64,000 nt of DNA from Granulicella sp. S156 (GTDB taxonomy: Bacteria; Acidobacteriota; Terriglobia; Terriglobales; Acidobacteriaceae): the NCBI RefSeq assembly GCF_009766105.1, contig NZ_LMUH01000005.1:458315-522314 (forward strand), read 5' to 3'. Position 1 is the first letter of the stretch. Every line of letters begins with the position of its first letter. Below the pieces are notes generated by a model that worked only from the letters and a program-made list of their open reading frames with translations, did no database searches and was not told the DNA's origin. This document shows positions 17,379 through 26,886 of this stretch, one piece after another. The position numbers were made by a program, and so were the translations under genes.

Positions 17379-18134
17379 ATGGATGGATCGAACAAGAAGC
17401 CCAACGTGAGACCCTTTGATACCATCGTTTTTCTCGCGACTGCAGGATCAGAACGCCGCATCGTCGCTCGCAAGGCGAGAGAGACCTTCTATGCTCAAGG
17501 GGAAGCATCGGAGGCAGTGTTCTATCTCCAGAGTGGCCGGGCAAAGCTCACCGTCGTCTCTAAGCGCGGTAAGGAGGCCACGATTACATTGCTTGTCGCT
17601 GGAGATTTCTTCGGCGAAGAGGCTATGGCTGGAGCAGATGAGCGTCGACCAGCTACGGCCACAGCCATTACCGTTTGCAAGGTGCTTCAGATTACGAAGA
17701 AGGAGATGATCCGCGTCTTACACGAGGAACATAAGTTCTCCGACTTTTTCTTGAAGTTCATCCTGATACGAAGTCTGAAAACCCAGGCGGACCTCATCGA
17801 TCAACTGTTCAACTCCAGCGAAAGGCGTTTGGCCCGGACACTCTTGTTGATGGCGGAGTTTGGTAAGCCGGGTGAGCCAGAGACACTGCTTCCCGCGGTA
17901 ACCCAGGAGACTCTTGCGGAGATGATCGGGACAACTCGATCACGCGTCAGCTTCTTCATGAATCGCTTCAGGAAGTTGGGCTACATCGATTACAACGGCC
18001 GCATCCGCGTTCACAAATCGCTGCTCAACGTAGTCCTGCACGATCAGCTACCCGAACAGAACGCATCCAGGCCCACACTCCTCGATCCTCCACTTACTCG
18101 AGCGCGAATCGCCAAACGTGCCAAGCTGGTGTGA
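17379..18134 (+). CDS. Crp/Fnr-family transcriptional regulator
   Basis: 251 residues. The N-terminal cyclic-nucleotide-binding-type beta barrel is visible in FYAQGEASEAVFYLQSGRAKL and VAGDFFGEEAMAG. A long dimer helix follows (FLKFILIRSLKTQADLIDQLF). The C-terminal winged helix-turn-helix is LAEMIGTTRSRVSFFMNRFR. No Fnr-type cysteine cluster is present, so oxygen sensing by an Fe-S cluster is unlikely. The ligand is unknown. It is convergent with the ClC gene. Confidence 0.93.
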   Translation: MDGSNKKPNVRPFDTIVFLATAGSERRIVARKARETFYAQGEASEAVFYLQSGRAKLTVVSKRGKEATITLLVAGDFFGEEAMAGADERRPATATAITVCKVLQITKKEMIRVLHEEHKFSDFFLKFILIRSLKTQADLIDQLFNSSERRLARTLLLMAEFGKPGEPETLLPAVTQETLAEMIGTTRSRVSFFMNRFRKLGYIDYNGRIRVHKSLLNVVLHDQLPEQNASRPTLLDPPLTRARIAKRAKLV

Positions 18135-18177
18135 CCTCAAGCTCCTAAGGCATTCGTCTTTTAAAATCGCGCTGATA

Positions 18178-19455
18178 TTACTCAATGGAATAGATGGAAT
18201 GCACCGTGTAACGCCGAGCCGTAACGGTAGCTCCAGCAGTAGCGATCAGCAGTGGCACCATCAACGGGTCTGCGTGCCGCGTCAGTTCGAGGAGAAAGAC
18301 GGCAGAAGAGAGTGGCCCCAGAGTGGCTGCGGCTAGAAACGCAGCAGAACCAATCAAGGCATAGCTCGCAACTTCATTTCCTGCTGCAACGTGATTCCAG
18401 AGGCGTCCCATACCGTCTCCCACCATCGCGCCAAGAGTCATGGTCGGCGTGAACAAGCCGCCGGGAGCTCCACTTCTAAGACAGAGCAGCGTAGCAAGCG
18501 GCCGTAGAACGATGAGCCAGCAAAGCAATCCAACGCCAATCTGGTTGAAGAAGGTCAACTGTACGATGTTCTTTCCGTTGCCAAGAAGTTGAGGGAATTT
18601 GATAGCTGCCAAACCCAGCGCTGTAAAGATCACCAGCGGCAGCACGATCACCTGCCATCCCTTCGGTTTGTGTGTCTGCGCCCAGCCAATCCCGCGCACA
18701 TAGCCAATCGATAGGAATCCGATGAGTGGGCCTGCGAGGACGGACCAAAGAATCAGCGAGTGGGAGACCTGCAGGACTGGTACGACGTAGGCAGGCTTGT
18801 TGGGCAGCAGGAGCCACGACACGGCTACGCCCGTGAACGAAGCCACAAAGGCTGGAAGCACGGTAGCAAGAGAGAGCGAGCCCAGCAGGACTTCTGCGGC
18901 GAAGAGCGCGCCACCCAGGGGTACGTTGTAAGCCGCTGCCATACCGGCGCCTGCCCCGCACGCAACCAGCAACCGTCGTTGTGCCGGAGTCATCCCGAAC
19001 CAGTCGGAAAGCTTATTCGCTACAACCCCTCCCGTATCTTTTAGCGCTCCTTCGCGACCCAGCGCGACTCCCATTCCGACGGTGATGATGGAAAGAAAGG
19101 AGCGGATCAGCGTTGCTGCCGTCGGCATCTTCCCCGATCTCTTCCAGACTGCGTCCGGCAGGCTGCCGCCCGATTCAATGCCAAAGCGTTTCATGGCATA
19201 GAGCACGCTCGCCGCAACAAGACCCGCAAGCACCATCACAATAACGCGATGTTGGCCGGAGACCCGTTCAACCCCGTGCAGGAAGTCCCCACTCGGATAG
19301 GAGTAGCTGAGATGCTGCACCACCCGCAACAGCCTCATTAGGAGACCACCGGCCAACCCCGCGCCCGCCCCTGTCAACACGATGACGGCCCAGAAGCCGA
19401 AAGAGATCTCTAACTCCGTCACGTTCGGTTGCGGTGTTATTGGGGTGCTGGACAC
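18178..19455 (-). CDS. ClC-family chloride channel/transporter
   Basis: 425 residues with about ten hydrophobic segments. It shows the selectivity motifs GREGALKD (gating Glu retained; the usual Pro after Gly is Ala) and GAPGGLFTPTMTLGAMVGDG. An ESGGSLPDA segment stands in place of the classical GSGIP. The C-terminal CBS domains found in some members are absent. The family moves chloride or other anions, often as H+/Cl- antiporters. The motif deviations leave the ion selectivity open. Confidence 0.92.
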   Translation of the reverse strand: MSSTPITPQPNVTELEISFGFWAVIVLTGAGAGLAGGLLMRLLRVVQHLSYSYPSGDFLHGVERVSGQHRVIVMVLAGLVAASVLYAMKRFGIESGGSLPDAVWKRSGKMPTAATLIRSFLSIITVGMGVALGREGALKDTGGVVANKLSDWFGMTPAQRRLLVACGAGAGMAAAYNVPLGGALFAAEVLLGSLSLATVLPAFVASFTGVAVSWLLLPNKPAYVVPVLQVSHSLILWSVLAGPLIGFLSIGYVRGIGWAQTHKPKGWQVIVLPLVIFTALGLAAIKFPQLLGNGKNIVQLTFFNQIGVGLLCWLIVLRPLATLLCLRSGAPGGLFTPTMTLGAMVGDGMGRLWNHVAAGNEVASYALIGSAAFLAAATLGPLSSAVFLLELTRHADPLMVPLLIATAGATVTARRYTVHSIYSIE

Positions 19456-19525
19456 ACTCGCATCTTATCGAAACGCGATCACTCTTTCTTCAATTGTGCA
19501 GAATATTTGAGCGGATGAGGCGGTC

Positions 19526-20305
19526 CTAGTTGGCATCGTGAAAGATAATGCCAACCGTATGTCGTTGCCCAGATCGCAGACGGCTCACCCCGTGGCGAAG
19601 GCTAACCCGATAGGTGCCCCGCGTTCCCTGAACTGGCCGATGATGCACGGCGAAGGCCACCGCATCGCCTTGGCGAAGCGGAACAACCTCCGGCCGCGAT
19701 TGCATACGAGGCCGTTGCTCGGTAAGTACGAACTCACCGCCCGTAAAATCCCTCTGCGGTTCAGACAGCAGGATCGCCACCTGTATCGGAAAGACGTGTT
19801 CGCCGTACAGGTCCTGATGCAGGCAGTTGAAGTCCCCTTCGCCGTACTGAAGCAGCAGAGGCGTCGGCCGTTTCTGTCCTGCGTCGTGACACCGTCGGAC
19901 GAAAGCATCGTGGCTCTCCGGATAGCGAACCTCGATCCCCATGGCGGTGTTCCAGCGATTCGCGACGGGCGCAAGGCGAGGGTACAGGGCTGTGCGCAGA
20001 CCCTGAATAAGTTCAGGCAGCGGGTAGCTGAAGTACTTATACTCACCGCGTCCGAAGCCATGCCGCCCCATGACGACGCGGCTGCGGAAGAGCGACTCTT
20101 CCGGATACAGCGCTGCGAGAGCTCGGCATTCCTCAGGTGAGAGAACGCCTTGCAGCAACGCGCTCCCTTGTTCATCCAGATGCCTGCCGATCTGCTTCCA
20201 GTCGAACGCATCCACCCGCGCCACTGCGTTTTCTGCGGGCAGGGCACCGATGGTCCCAAGGCTGTCTCCCACTACTTCTTCTACTTCTGCGAAAAGGCTT
20301 TTCAT
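19526..20305 (-). CDS. 2OG-Fe(II) oxygenase of the DUF2086/Oxygenase-NA family
   Basis: 259 residues. Very characteristic strings are VVMGRHGFGRGEYKYFSYPL, NRWNTAMG, AGQKRPTPLLLQYGEGDFN, the iron-binding HQD at residues 163-165 (CLHQDLYGEHVFPIQVAILL), GGEFVLTEQRPRMQSR and the C-terminal RHGVSRLRSGQRHTVGIIFH. This matches the DUF2086 group, which has been proposed to act on damaged DNA in an AlkB-like way; that role is established by annotation rather than by anything in this sequence. It lies 117 bp downstream of vsr in the same direction, so the two may be co-transcribed. Confidence 0.88.
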   Translation of the reverse strand: MKSLFAEVEEVVGDSLGTIGALPAENAVARVDAFDWKQIGRHLDEQGSALLQGVLSPEECRALAALYPEESLFRSRVVMGRHGFGRGEYKYFSYPLPELIQGLRTALYPRLAPVANRWNTAMGIEVRYPESHDAFVRRCHDAGQKRPTPLLLQYGEGDFNCLHQDLYGEHVFPIQVAILLSEPQRDFTGGEFVLTEQRPRMQSRPEVVPLRQGDAVAFAVHHRPVQGTRGTYRVSLRHGVSRLRSGQRHTVGIIFHDAN

Positions 20306-20422
20306 GTCCTGTATCTCTCTATCTAGGGTGTGTCGTCAAACTGTGCTTCAAACTTCAGTCAAGCTTTGTTTTGCAGGGGCGGGGCTTTAGCCCCGCCGTC
20401 AAATATCCCAAATAAAACGGCT

Positions 20423-20992
20423 TCAGCCGCTGAGGGAACGATGCCTGCTCGGTTGGTCAATCTTTCCAATGAAATACTTTCGGCCGATAGATCGACAACA
20501 AAGCGCGTTCCTGCGTCGAATCACGTCCACAATCCTGCCAGCCACCCAGAGCGGATCCTCATGCGACCAGAACCGCAGCACGGTCCATCCTGCGGCTTTG
20601 AGCAAAGCTGTAGTGTGCCGGTCGCGAACTCTGTTGCCGTCGATCTTCGAAGCCCAATAACCCGCGTTCGTCTTCGGCGGTGCATGATGCTTTGGGCATC
20701 CATGCCAAAAGCAGCCATCTATAAAGACCGCGACCTTCGCGCGGCGGAAGACCAGGTCAGCAGTCCGTCGAACTCCTGGAAGAGGCCGTGCCGACACGCG
20801 ATAGCGCATCCCCATCCCATGCACCGCGCATCGCACAGCGATCTCCGGTTTGGTATCTCGCGATCGATTGCCCTGCATCACACGCCGAACCGCTGGTGAG
20901 GAGGCCCATGATTTAAGGGATGTTGCCCTAAGAGATCTCGCGGGGCCTGCGGCAACCTCTGTCTTCGCCTGTTGTATTGTGGGATCACTCAT
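20423..20992 (-). CDS. vsr: very short patch repair (Vsr-like) endonuclease
   Basis: 189 residues. It contains RVMQGNRSRDTKPEIAVRCA, the catalytic-region RRTADLVFRRAKVAVFIDGC, the zinc-site FWHGCPKHHAPPKTN and a C-terminal GWTVLRFWSHED, all typical of Vsr. Vsr nicks 5' of T in T:G mismatches made by deamination of 5-methylcytosine and is usually coded next to a cytosine methyltransferase. None is present here, so this is an orphan. The N-terminal 35 residues are an extension relative to the compact family core. Confidence 0.93.
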   Translation of the reverse strand: MSDPTIQQAKTEVAAGPARSLRATSLKSWASSPAVRRVMQGNRSRDTKPEIAVRCAVHGMGMRYRVSARPLPGVRRTADLVFRRAKVAVFIDGCFWHGCPKHHAPPKTNAGYWASKIDGNRVRDRHTTALLKAAGWTVLRFWSHEDPLWVAGRIVDVIRRRNALCCRSIGRKYFIGKIDQPSRHRSLSG

Positions 20993-21164
20993 CGCCTTCG
21001 CCTCTCTGCCAAACTGCGGCGTTATCTGAGGCTAGCGATGTTGAGGTGTAACCTCACTCCGCTTATTGCGGTCAAACTCCAGAAGCCGATTCAAGGCTGC
21101 CGTTGAACTGAATATCTTCTGCCGAGGAGTGCATCTATCCTTGTGTGAGAAAAGAGAACCCGAA

Positions 21165-22124
21165 ATGAACATCAAAGCCAACATCGTAGGCTTGGTCATA
21201 GCGCTCACCTCTTTCGCCGTGACGCCACACAGCGCCTACAGTCAACGAAAGGAAGTTGCCATGGGAAAGCAGGTACTGTATCGCACCGTAAAGGTTGATG
21301 GGCTCTCCATCTTCTACCGGGAAGCAGGACCGAAGGACGCGCCGACGATTCTCCTGCTCCACGGCCTTCCTTCGTCCTCGCGGATGTTCCAACCGCTGCT
21401 GACTCAGCTCTCCGACCACTACCATCTGGTCGCGCCCGACTATCCAGGCTTCGGGCACAGCGACTGGCCGGATCCCAAACAGTTCGACTACACCTTTGAC
21501 CACATCGCCTCGGTCATGAACGACTTCACGCAGGCGCTCGGTCTGTCCGCGTACACACTCTACATGCAGGACTACGGCGGGCCGGTAGGCTTCCGCATGG
21601 CTCTAACCCATCCCGAACGGGTACAGGCTCTCATCGTTCAGGACGCGGTCTCTCACAACGAAGGTCTGGGCGCGAACTGGGCAACGCGGCGAGCCTTCTG
21701 GACCGACCGTCCTGCATACGAAGAAGCACTCCGCAAAAATCTGCTGTCGCTCGCAACCACGAAGACTCGCCACGTCGGAGACGATCCCAACACAGAACTC
21801 TACGACCCGGATCTCTGGACAGACGAGTACGCGTTCCTCAACTCTCCAGGGCAGGCGCAGATCCAGAGCGATCTCTTCTACGACTACCGCACCAACGTCG
21901 AAGACTACCCCAAGTGGCAGGCGTGGCTTCAGAAAAACCAACCCCGGCTTTTAGTCCTCTGGGGCAAGCACGATCTATCCTTCGACCTCGGTGAGCCCGA
22001 ACGCTATCGCAAGGACGTACCCAACGCAGAGGTCCACGTCCTCGACGCCGGACACTTCGCCCTCGATACCAAAGCCGACGAGATAGCCGCCTTTATCCGT
22101 CAGTTCATGAAGGCAAATAAATAA
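21165..22124 (+). CDS. secreted alpha/beta hydrolase, haloalkane-dehalogenase/epoxide-hydrolase-like
   Basis: The ATG at 21165 opens a signal peptide (MNIKANIVGLVIALTSFAVT). The fold shows the oxyanion-hole HGLPSSS, the nucleophile Asp in YMQDYGGPVGFRMA, an acid in LLVLWGKHDLSFD and the catalytic His in LDAGHFALD. An Asp nucleophile with QDYGG is shared by haloalkane dehalogenases, epoxide hydrolases and fluoroacetate dehalogenases, so the substrate is open. It is convergent with the PfkB kinase gene, with 7 bp between the stops. Confidence 0.88.
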   Translation: MNIKANIVGLVIALTSFAVTPHSAYSQRKEVAMGKQVLYRTVKVDGLSIFYREAGPKDAPTILLLHGLPSSSRMFQPLLTQLSDHYHLVAPDYPGFGHSDWPDPKQFDYTFDHIASVMNDFTQALGLSAYTLYMQDYGGPVGFRMALTHPERVQALIVQDAVSHNEGLGANWATRRAFWTDRPAYEEALRKNLLSLATTKTRHVGDDPNTELYDPDLWTDEYAFLNSPGQAQIQSDLFYDYRTNVEDYPKWQAWLQKNQPRLLVLWGKHDLSFDLGEPERYRKDVPNAEVHVLDAGHFALDTKADEIAAFIRQFMKANK

Positions 22125-22131
22125 ACGGTCC

Positions 22132-23079
22132 TTACCGCGCCTCAGTAAAGTCGTACCGTTTGTCACCCGCCATGAGATGCGAGATCTCATCGACAGTCCC
22201 AATGCGTCCACGAGCACCGGAACGAGTGCAGTTAAGCGCGGCGGCGGCGCAGGCATAATCAAGCTGGCGTTCGATCGGCCACCCCTGCAGATGTGCATAG
22301 ACAAAGCCGGCATGGAAGATATCGCCAGCCCCTGTGCTATCGACGGTCGAAACCCTATAGGCAGGCCGCTGAATCGACTGCTTGCCATCCCAGGTCAGTA
22401 TGCCGTCCAGCCCCAGGGTCACCCCAGCCAGGCGGCAATGAAACTGATCATGGAGGCTCGCCAGCGCCTTCTTCAGATCCGGTTCTCCCGTCAGCGCTGT
22501 CGGAAAGTCACGGCTGGCAAAGGCGTAGTCCACCAGCGGCAGCAGGTCGTTGATGCCGGGACGTATGACATCCAGGTCGGCAATGACGGGGATGCCAGCC
22601 TCGCGCGCCCAGGTCGCCGCGGTGATGGCTGCAGTGGTGTGATAGCCATCCACGAGCAACGCCCGCGCCGAAGTAATCCACTCGCGCTCCATGTCCTCCG
22701 GCTGCAGGGTCAGCCGCGGATCGCGATGGCACAGCACGGTGCGCTCGCCCGCGCCGTCGACAAGAATCAGCGACTGCGGGCTCGGCGCATCTTCCACGGT
22801 GAGGATGTGGGTCTCGACGCCGACGTCGTCAAAGGCCGCGCGATGCAGACGTGCCGCATAGTCGTCGCCAAGACGTCCGATGTACCGGGTACGCAGCCCC
22901 CAGCGGCGGCAGGCGATTACCGCGGTAGAGATCTCGCCGCCGAGCAGAACACTGCGCTCGCTGTACTCGGTCTTGGACCCGAGAGCAGGGAAGGTTGCCA
23001 GTGGGATGACGGTATCCGTTGCGTTGAGCCCGACGCCCACCAGATCGACTTTAGTTACAGGAAGCTTCTTATGCACCAC
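22132..23079 (-). CDS. PfkB-family carbohydrate kinase
   Basis: 315 residues. The N-terminal GVGLNATDTVIPL and GGEISTAVIACRRWG are followed by the catalytic signature STVDSTGAGDIFHAGFVY with the catalytic-base Asp, and by NCTRSGARGRIG near the end. It is a ribokinase/sulfofructokinase-like sugar kinase. The specific sugar cannot be told from the sequence. No sugar transporter or catabolic gene is adjacent. Confidence 0.9.
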   Translation of the reverse strand: MVHKKLPVTKVDLVGVGLNATDTVIPLATFPALGSKTEYSERSVLLGGEISTAVIACRRWGLRTRYIGRLGDDYAARLHRAAFDDVGVETHILTVEDAPSPQSLILVDGAGERTVLCHRDPRLTLQPEDMEREWITSARALLVDGYHTTAAITAATWAREAGIPVIADLDVIRPGINDLLPLVDYAFASRDFPTALTGEPDLKKALASLHDQFHCRLAGVTLGLDGILTWDGKQSIQRPAYRVSTVDSTGAGDIFHAGFVYAHLQGWPIERQLDYACAAAALNCTRSGARGRIGTVDEISHLMAGDKRYDFTEAR

Positions 23080-23253
23080 CCCTTATGCTAACTGTTAAGG
23101 GGCTTTGACGTCAGCCAGTTAGGGGTTCGGTCATGAAGCCACCCCCTTGTAGGTTTATCAAGACGACATAGTGCGCCATCTCTCAACCTTGTTTTCGGTT
23201 AGGCTTGGATCAACGAAGGTCGGGTCACAACATTGAACGGAGCCTGATCTTTC

Positions 23254-24489
23254 GTGGTCGAATCCTTGCCTTTCCTCCATCGCATCTTCCGCGCGTTTCG
23301 ATACCGTGACTTCCGCATCATGTGGTTGGGCGCGTGTGTCTCCACCATTGGGACCTTTGTGCAGCAGTTCGCGCAGGGCTGGCTCGTCTACGACCTCACC
23401 AAGGATCCCTTTTACCTGGGTCTCGATCTCTTCCTGGGGCAACTGCCGATCATCCTCTTTTCTCTCGTCGGCGGTGTCTTCGCCGACCGCCTGGATCGGA
23501 AAAAGATGCTGCTCGCCTCGCAGTACATCCAGATGATCTGCGCCTTCGTATTGACAGCATTATTCGCCACCCATGCAGTCCATGTCTGGCACATCCTTAC
23601 CTTGTCTTTCTTTGTTGGGATTGGGCAATCCTTTGGCGGACCTGCCTATTCCGCGCTGCTGCCAACGCTGGTGGATCCTGAAGACCTCGCCAATGCCATC
23701 TCGATGAACTCGATTCAGTTCAACCTCGCCCGAATCATCGGCCCCACGCTCGGTGGCCTGGCGTATACCGTCTTCGGCCCTACGTGGTGTTTCGCGCTCA
23801 ACGGTTTCTCCTACGTCGCGGTCATCATCTCTCTCTTCGTGATCAAGGTTCAATTCGTGGCACCCAAGACACAAACGTCGGTCCTTAAAAGCATGAAAGA
23901 GGGCATCAGCTTTATTCGAGATCGCGAAGGCCTGAAGCCTCTCGTTGTGCTCGCGTTCTGTACTACGCTATTCGGCTTTTCCCTGACTGGATTTCTTCCT
24001 GTCATCGTGCGGACGATCTTTCACGGAGGCCCAGGCACCTACGAACTTCTGCTGGTCTTCTCAGGCGCCGGCTCCATCTGTGGCGCCCTCCTGGTCGCAG
24101 CGATGGAGAAACTCAAAGGACAGGGACGTCTTGCGGTGCTCGCTTTGTTTGCCCTCGGCCTTGCAACGGCTGGCTTCGCCTTTTCGAAGTGGCTCCCGGT
24201 CTCCTGCATTCTGATCTTCCTCGCCGGCACAGCCGTAATGGCATCGGCGTCTCTCATGCTGTCCCTCGTTCAACTCATCGTTGTTGACTCCATGCGAGGC
24301 AGGGTAATGAGCGTCTACAATCTCGCCTTCCGCGCCGGAATACCCCTGGGAGCCTTGATCCTCGGAAAGCTGATCCCCATCCTCGGCCTCTCGATCGCTG
24401 TCGCCGGATTCGGATTGTCCCTGGTGGCTGTGGCCGTCTACTTTCTAATCGTCATGACGAAGGTGCCAACCTTTCAACGAAGCGTCTAG
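23254..24489 (+). CDS. MFS exporter (EntS-like)
   Basis: 411 residues with twelve hydrophobic segments. The opening FRAFRYRDFRIMWLGACVST and the loop VFADRLDRKKMLLAS are typical of the EntS-type major facilitator exporters, which often carry siderophores or drugs. The start is GTG at 23254, with GGAG about 12 bases upstream. It is not in an obvious operon, and its substrate is unknown. Confidence 0.9.
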   Translation: MVESLPFLHRIFRAFRYRDFRIMWLGACVSTIGTFVQQFAQGWLVYDLTKDPFYLGLDLFLGQLPIILFSLVGGVFADRLDRKKMLLASQYIQMICAFVLTALFATHAVHVWHILTLSFFVGIGQSFGGPAYSALLPTLVDPEDLANAISMNSIQFNLARIIGPTLGGLAYTVFGPTWCFALNGFSYVAVIISLFVIKVQFVAPKTQTSVLKSMKEGISFIRDREGLKPLVVLAFCTTLFGFSLTGFLPVIVRTIFHGGPGTYELLLVFSGAGSICGALLVAAMEKLKGQGRLAVLALFALGLATAGFAFSKWLPVSCILIFLAGTAVMASASLMLSLVQLIVVDSMRGRVMSVYNLAFRAGIPLGALILGKLIPILGLSIAVAGFGLSLVAVAVYFLIVMTKVPTFQRSV

Positions 24490-24759
24490 ACTGCTTTTTG
24501 TTTCAGTTACCCGCCCAGCCATCAGTTTTTGTGGCATTTTGTGGCGGAAGTGGTGTTCCTGGTTCAGCGATTCCTGCCATTGTGGTACCAAGGTACATTG
24601 GTATATCGGAAGCCCGATGCTTCAATGCTCCTTAATGTCCGAGCCTCCACCTACTCATCGTTTTTTTCTGCAATCACCCAAAAAATCTGTCGATTTCTTC
24701 CAGCCTCATTCGTTATTGGTGCAGATGTACGCTTTACCAAGCGGGAAGAGGAGAATCTG

Positions 24760-25104
24760 ATGCCACAATATGTGATTTTGCTACGCGATGACGGTGAATC
24801 CTGGAAGAAGTTGAGCCCGGAGGAGATGCAGAAGAAGGTTGAGAAATATCTGGCCTGGCGGAACAAACCCTTTGTCGTAGGCGGCGCGGGGTTGGTCCGG
24901 GATACAGGACGGATCATCCGGGCGAAGGGTGGTGATGGCGTGAGTGTGACCGAAGGTCCCTTTAGCGAGTCGGCTGAAGTGATGGCCGGCCTTTACACCA
25001 TCGAAGCCGCCGACTATGACGAGGCCGTCGCGCTCACTCGCGACATCCCTCATATCGGCATTGGCACGATTGAGATTCGCCAGGTCATCGTCTACAACAC
25101 GTAG
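24760..25104 (+). CDS. YCII/DGPF-domain protein
   Basis: The 114-residue protein starts at ATG 24760 behind GAGGAG. It opens MPQYVILLRDDGESWKKLSP and carries the EGPFSESAEVMAG motif, the counterpart of DGPF in the YCII-related family. A frame extending to 24529 has no family similarity upstream. It is followed 10 bp later by the sigma factor gene. Such proteins regularly accompany ECF42 sigma factors, but their molecular role is not settled. Confidence 0.88.
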   Translation: MPQYVILLRDDGESWKKLSPEEMQKKVEKYLAWRNKPFVVGGAGLVRDTGRIIRAKGGDGVSVTEGPFSESAEVMAGLYTIEAADYDEAVALTRDIPHIGIGTIEIRQVIVYNT

Positions 25105-25114
25105 GAGTCTCTCG

Positions 25115-26380
25115 ATGCAAGAGTCAGGCAGTCCCGTATTGCTGGAGCATCTATTCCGCCGAGAGGCCGGACGGATGATTGCCTGGCTCGCGGGACTGCT
25201 TGGCTCCACCAATCTTCAACTGGCAGAAGATGCTGCCCAGGAGGCCATGCTCCGTGCCGCGCAGACCTGGCCGTTTCAGGGCATTCCACCCAATCCCGAG
25301 GCCTGGCTCTTTCGCACCGCGCATAACTATGCGATCTCGTTTGTTCGACGCAGCGCTGTCTTCCAGGGCAAGGCCGATGCGGTGGTCGCTGTGCTTGAAA
25401 CCAGAGCTCAGCCCACATTGGATCTCGATGCCGAACAAAGCCTGCGCGACGATGAGTTGCGCATGGTCTTCATGTGCTGTCATCCAAAACTTGCCCCGGA
25501 TGCACAGGTAGCTCTAAGCCTCAAGCTCGTAGGCGGATTCAACACCGAAGAGATCGCCCGCATCTTCTTCTCCGAGCAAACTACGATTGCGCAACGTATA
25601 GCGAGAGCGAAGCGGCTGATCCGCGAACAGAATCTGAAGTTGGCCATGCCTTCCAGTACTCAGTTGCAGCTGAGACTCAACTCGGTGCTCAAGGTCATCT
25701 ACCTGATGTTCAGCGGAGGGTACGCGGCACACTCTGGAGAAGAACTGATCCGCAGCGATGTCTGCCTGGAAGCTCTGCGGCTGGGGCGGCTGGTTGCCTC
25801 TTCTTCGATGGGCGCTCCCCGTGTGGACGCGCTCGTGGCCTTGATGGCGTTGCAGGCAGCACGCCTGCCCGCCCGGATGGACGCCTCCGGCGATCTCGTT
25901 GTCCTGGAGGAGCAGGACCGCAAGCTATGGGACGACGATCTCATCGCCCTCGGCTTCTCCTACTTCGACCGATCCATCGCAGGAGACGACATCTCCGAAT
26001 GGCATATCCAGGCCGCCATTGCAGCCACCTACGCCAGCGCCACGTCTTCAGCGGAGATCGATTGGGCTGGAATCCTCGCGCACTATGACCAACTTATGGA
26101 GCTGACAAACTCGCCGGTAGTGGCGCTGAATCGCGCGGTGGTCGTGATGAAGGTACACGGCGCTGAAGCGGCCCTGGCTGCATTGATACCTCTCGATGGG
26201 AACAATGCTTTGCAGAAGTATCATCTGCTTCCCGCCATGCAGGGCCATGTGCTGGCAGCGCTTGGCCGGTTCGATGAAGCAGCGGCTGCATTTTCCGCGG
26301 CACTGCAGTGCGACTGCACCCTGCCGGAGAAGCGCTTTTTACAGCGTCAGTTGGAGATGGTGTCGACGCAACGGCTGTAG
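25115..26380 (+). CDS. ECF42-like RNA polymerase sigma factor
   Basis: 421 residues from ATG 25115, which has TAGGAG about 8 bases upstream. The sigma-2 region (LAEDAAQEAMLRAAQTWPFQ, PEAWLFRTAHNYAISFVRR) and sigma-4 region (VALSLKLVGGFNTEEIARIF, QRIARAKRLIRE) are clear. A long C-terminal extension of about 230 residues has helical, TPR-like character (IAATYASATSSAEIDWAGIL; EAALAALIPLDGNNALQKYH). This layout and the upstream YCII gene match group ECF42. No anti-sigma factor is adjacent. The C-terminal extension probably regulates activity, as in that group. Confidence 0.92.
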   Translation: MQESGSPVLLEHLFRREAGRMIAWLAGLLGSTNLQLAEDAAQEAMLRAAQTWPFQGIPPNPEAWLFRTAHNYAISFVRRSAVFQGKADAVVAVLETRAQPTLDLDAEQSLRDDELRMVFMCCHPKLAPDAQVALSLKLVGGFNTEEIARIFFSEQTTIAQRIARAKRLIREQNLKLAMPSSTQLQLRLNSVLKVIYLMFSGGYAAHSGEELIRSDVCLEALRLGRLVASSSMGAPRVDALVALMALQAARLPARMDASGDLVVLEEQDRKLWDDDLIALGFSYFDRSIAGDDISEWHIQAAIAATYASATSSAEIDWAGILAHYDQLMELTNSPVVALNRAVVVMKVHGAEAALAALIPLDGNNALQKYHLLPAMQGHVLAALGRFDEAAAAFSAALQCDCTLPEKRFLQRQLEMVSTQRL

Positions 26381-26508
26381 TGCTTAGAGCAGGCATCTTC
26401 CCAAACACAAATGCCGTTGCGTTCCTTTGCGAACCGTTGCGCCCGTTGCGTCAAGGCTTTTACCCCGGGCCTCTTGCTCGTATCGGCAAACTGCCCGGGA
26501 GATAGAAA

Positions 26509-26820
26509 CTACATCGCGACGGAGTCGACTCGGATGGTGTCGCCAGTGATGACGCCCGTGATCTGGACCTTGTGGCCGATGTGCTCTTTGACCGACTCCT
26601 GATTGGCAATCTTGTAGACCTTATCGCCGATGACAAAGACGGCAGGTGAGCCACCCTTGACGCACTTCTGAGCGCATGCGATGTCCTTATCGGTAGCGCC
26701 TACGTGCTTGGCTGCGCACATGGAATCGGAGATGGTGCCCTTGTAGGAGCTGTCACCTTGTTGCGCGATGGCGGCAAACGACAGAAACAGGCCCGCAGCT
26801 GCAAGAACTCTCTTGGTCAT
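26509..26820 (-). CDS. small secreted protein with Cys-rich centre (DUF5818-like)
   Basis: 103 residues with a signal peptide (MTKRVLAAAGLFLSFAAIAQ). The mature part reads GTISDSMCAAKHVGATDKDI, ACAQKCVKGG and a beta-rich end (GHKVQITGVITGDTIRVDSV) resembling an OB-like fold. AGGAGG stands 6-11 bases upstream. I recognise the pattern from many acidobacterial hypothetical proteins; the function is unknown. Confidence 0.75.
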   Translation of the reverse strand: MTKRVLAAAGLFLSFAAIAQQGDSSYKGTISDSMCAAKHVGATDKDIACAQKCVKGGSPAVFVIGDKVYKIANQESVKEHIGHKVQITGVITGDTIRVDSVAM

Positions 26821-26886
26821 GGTATTTCCTCCTGCTCAAGAGGCTAACAGAGGGGTAGAATCGTGCGCTCGAGCAGACAGGCGTTT

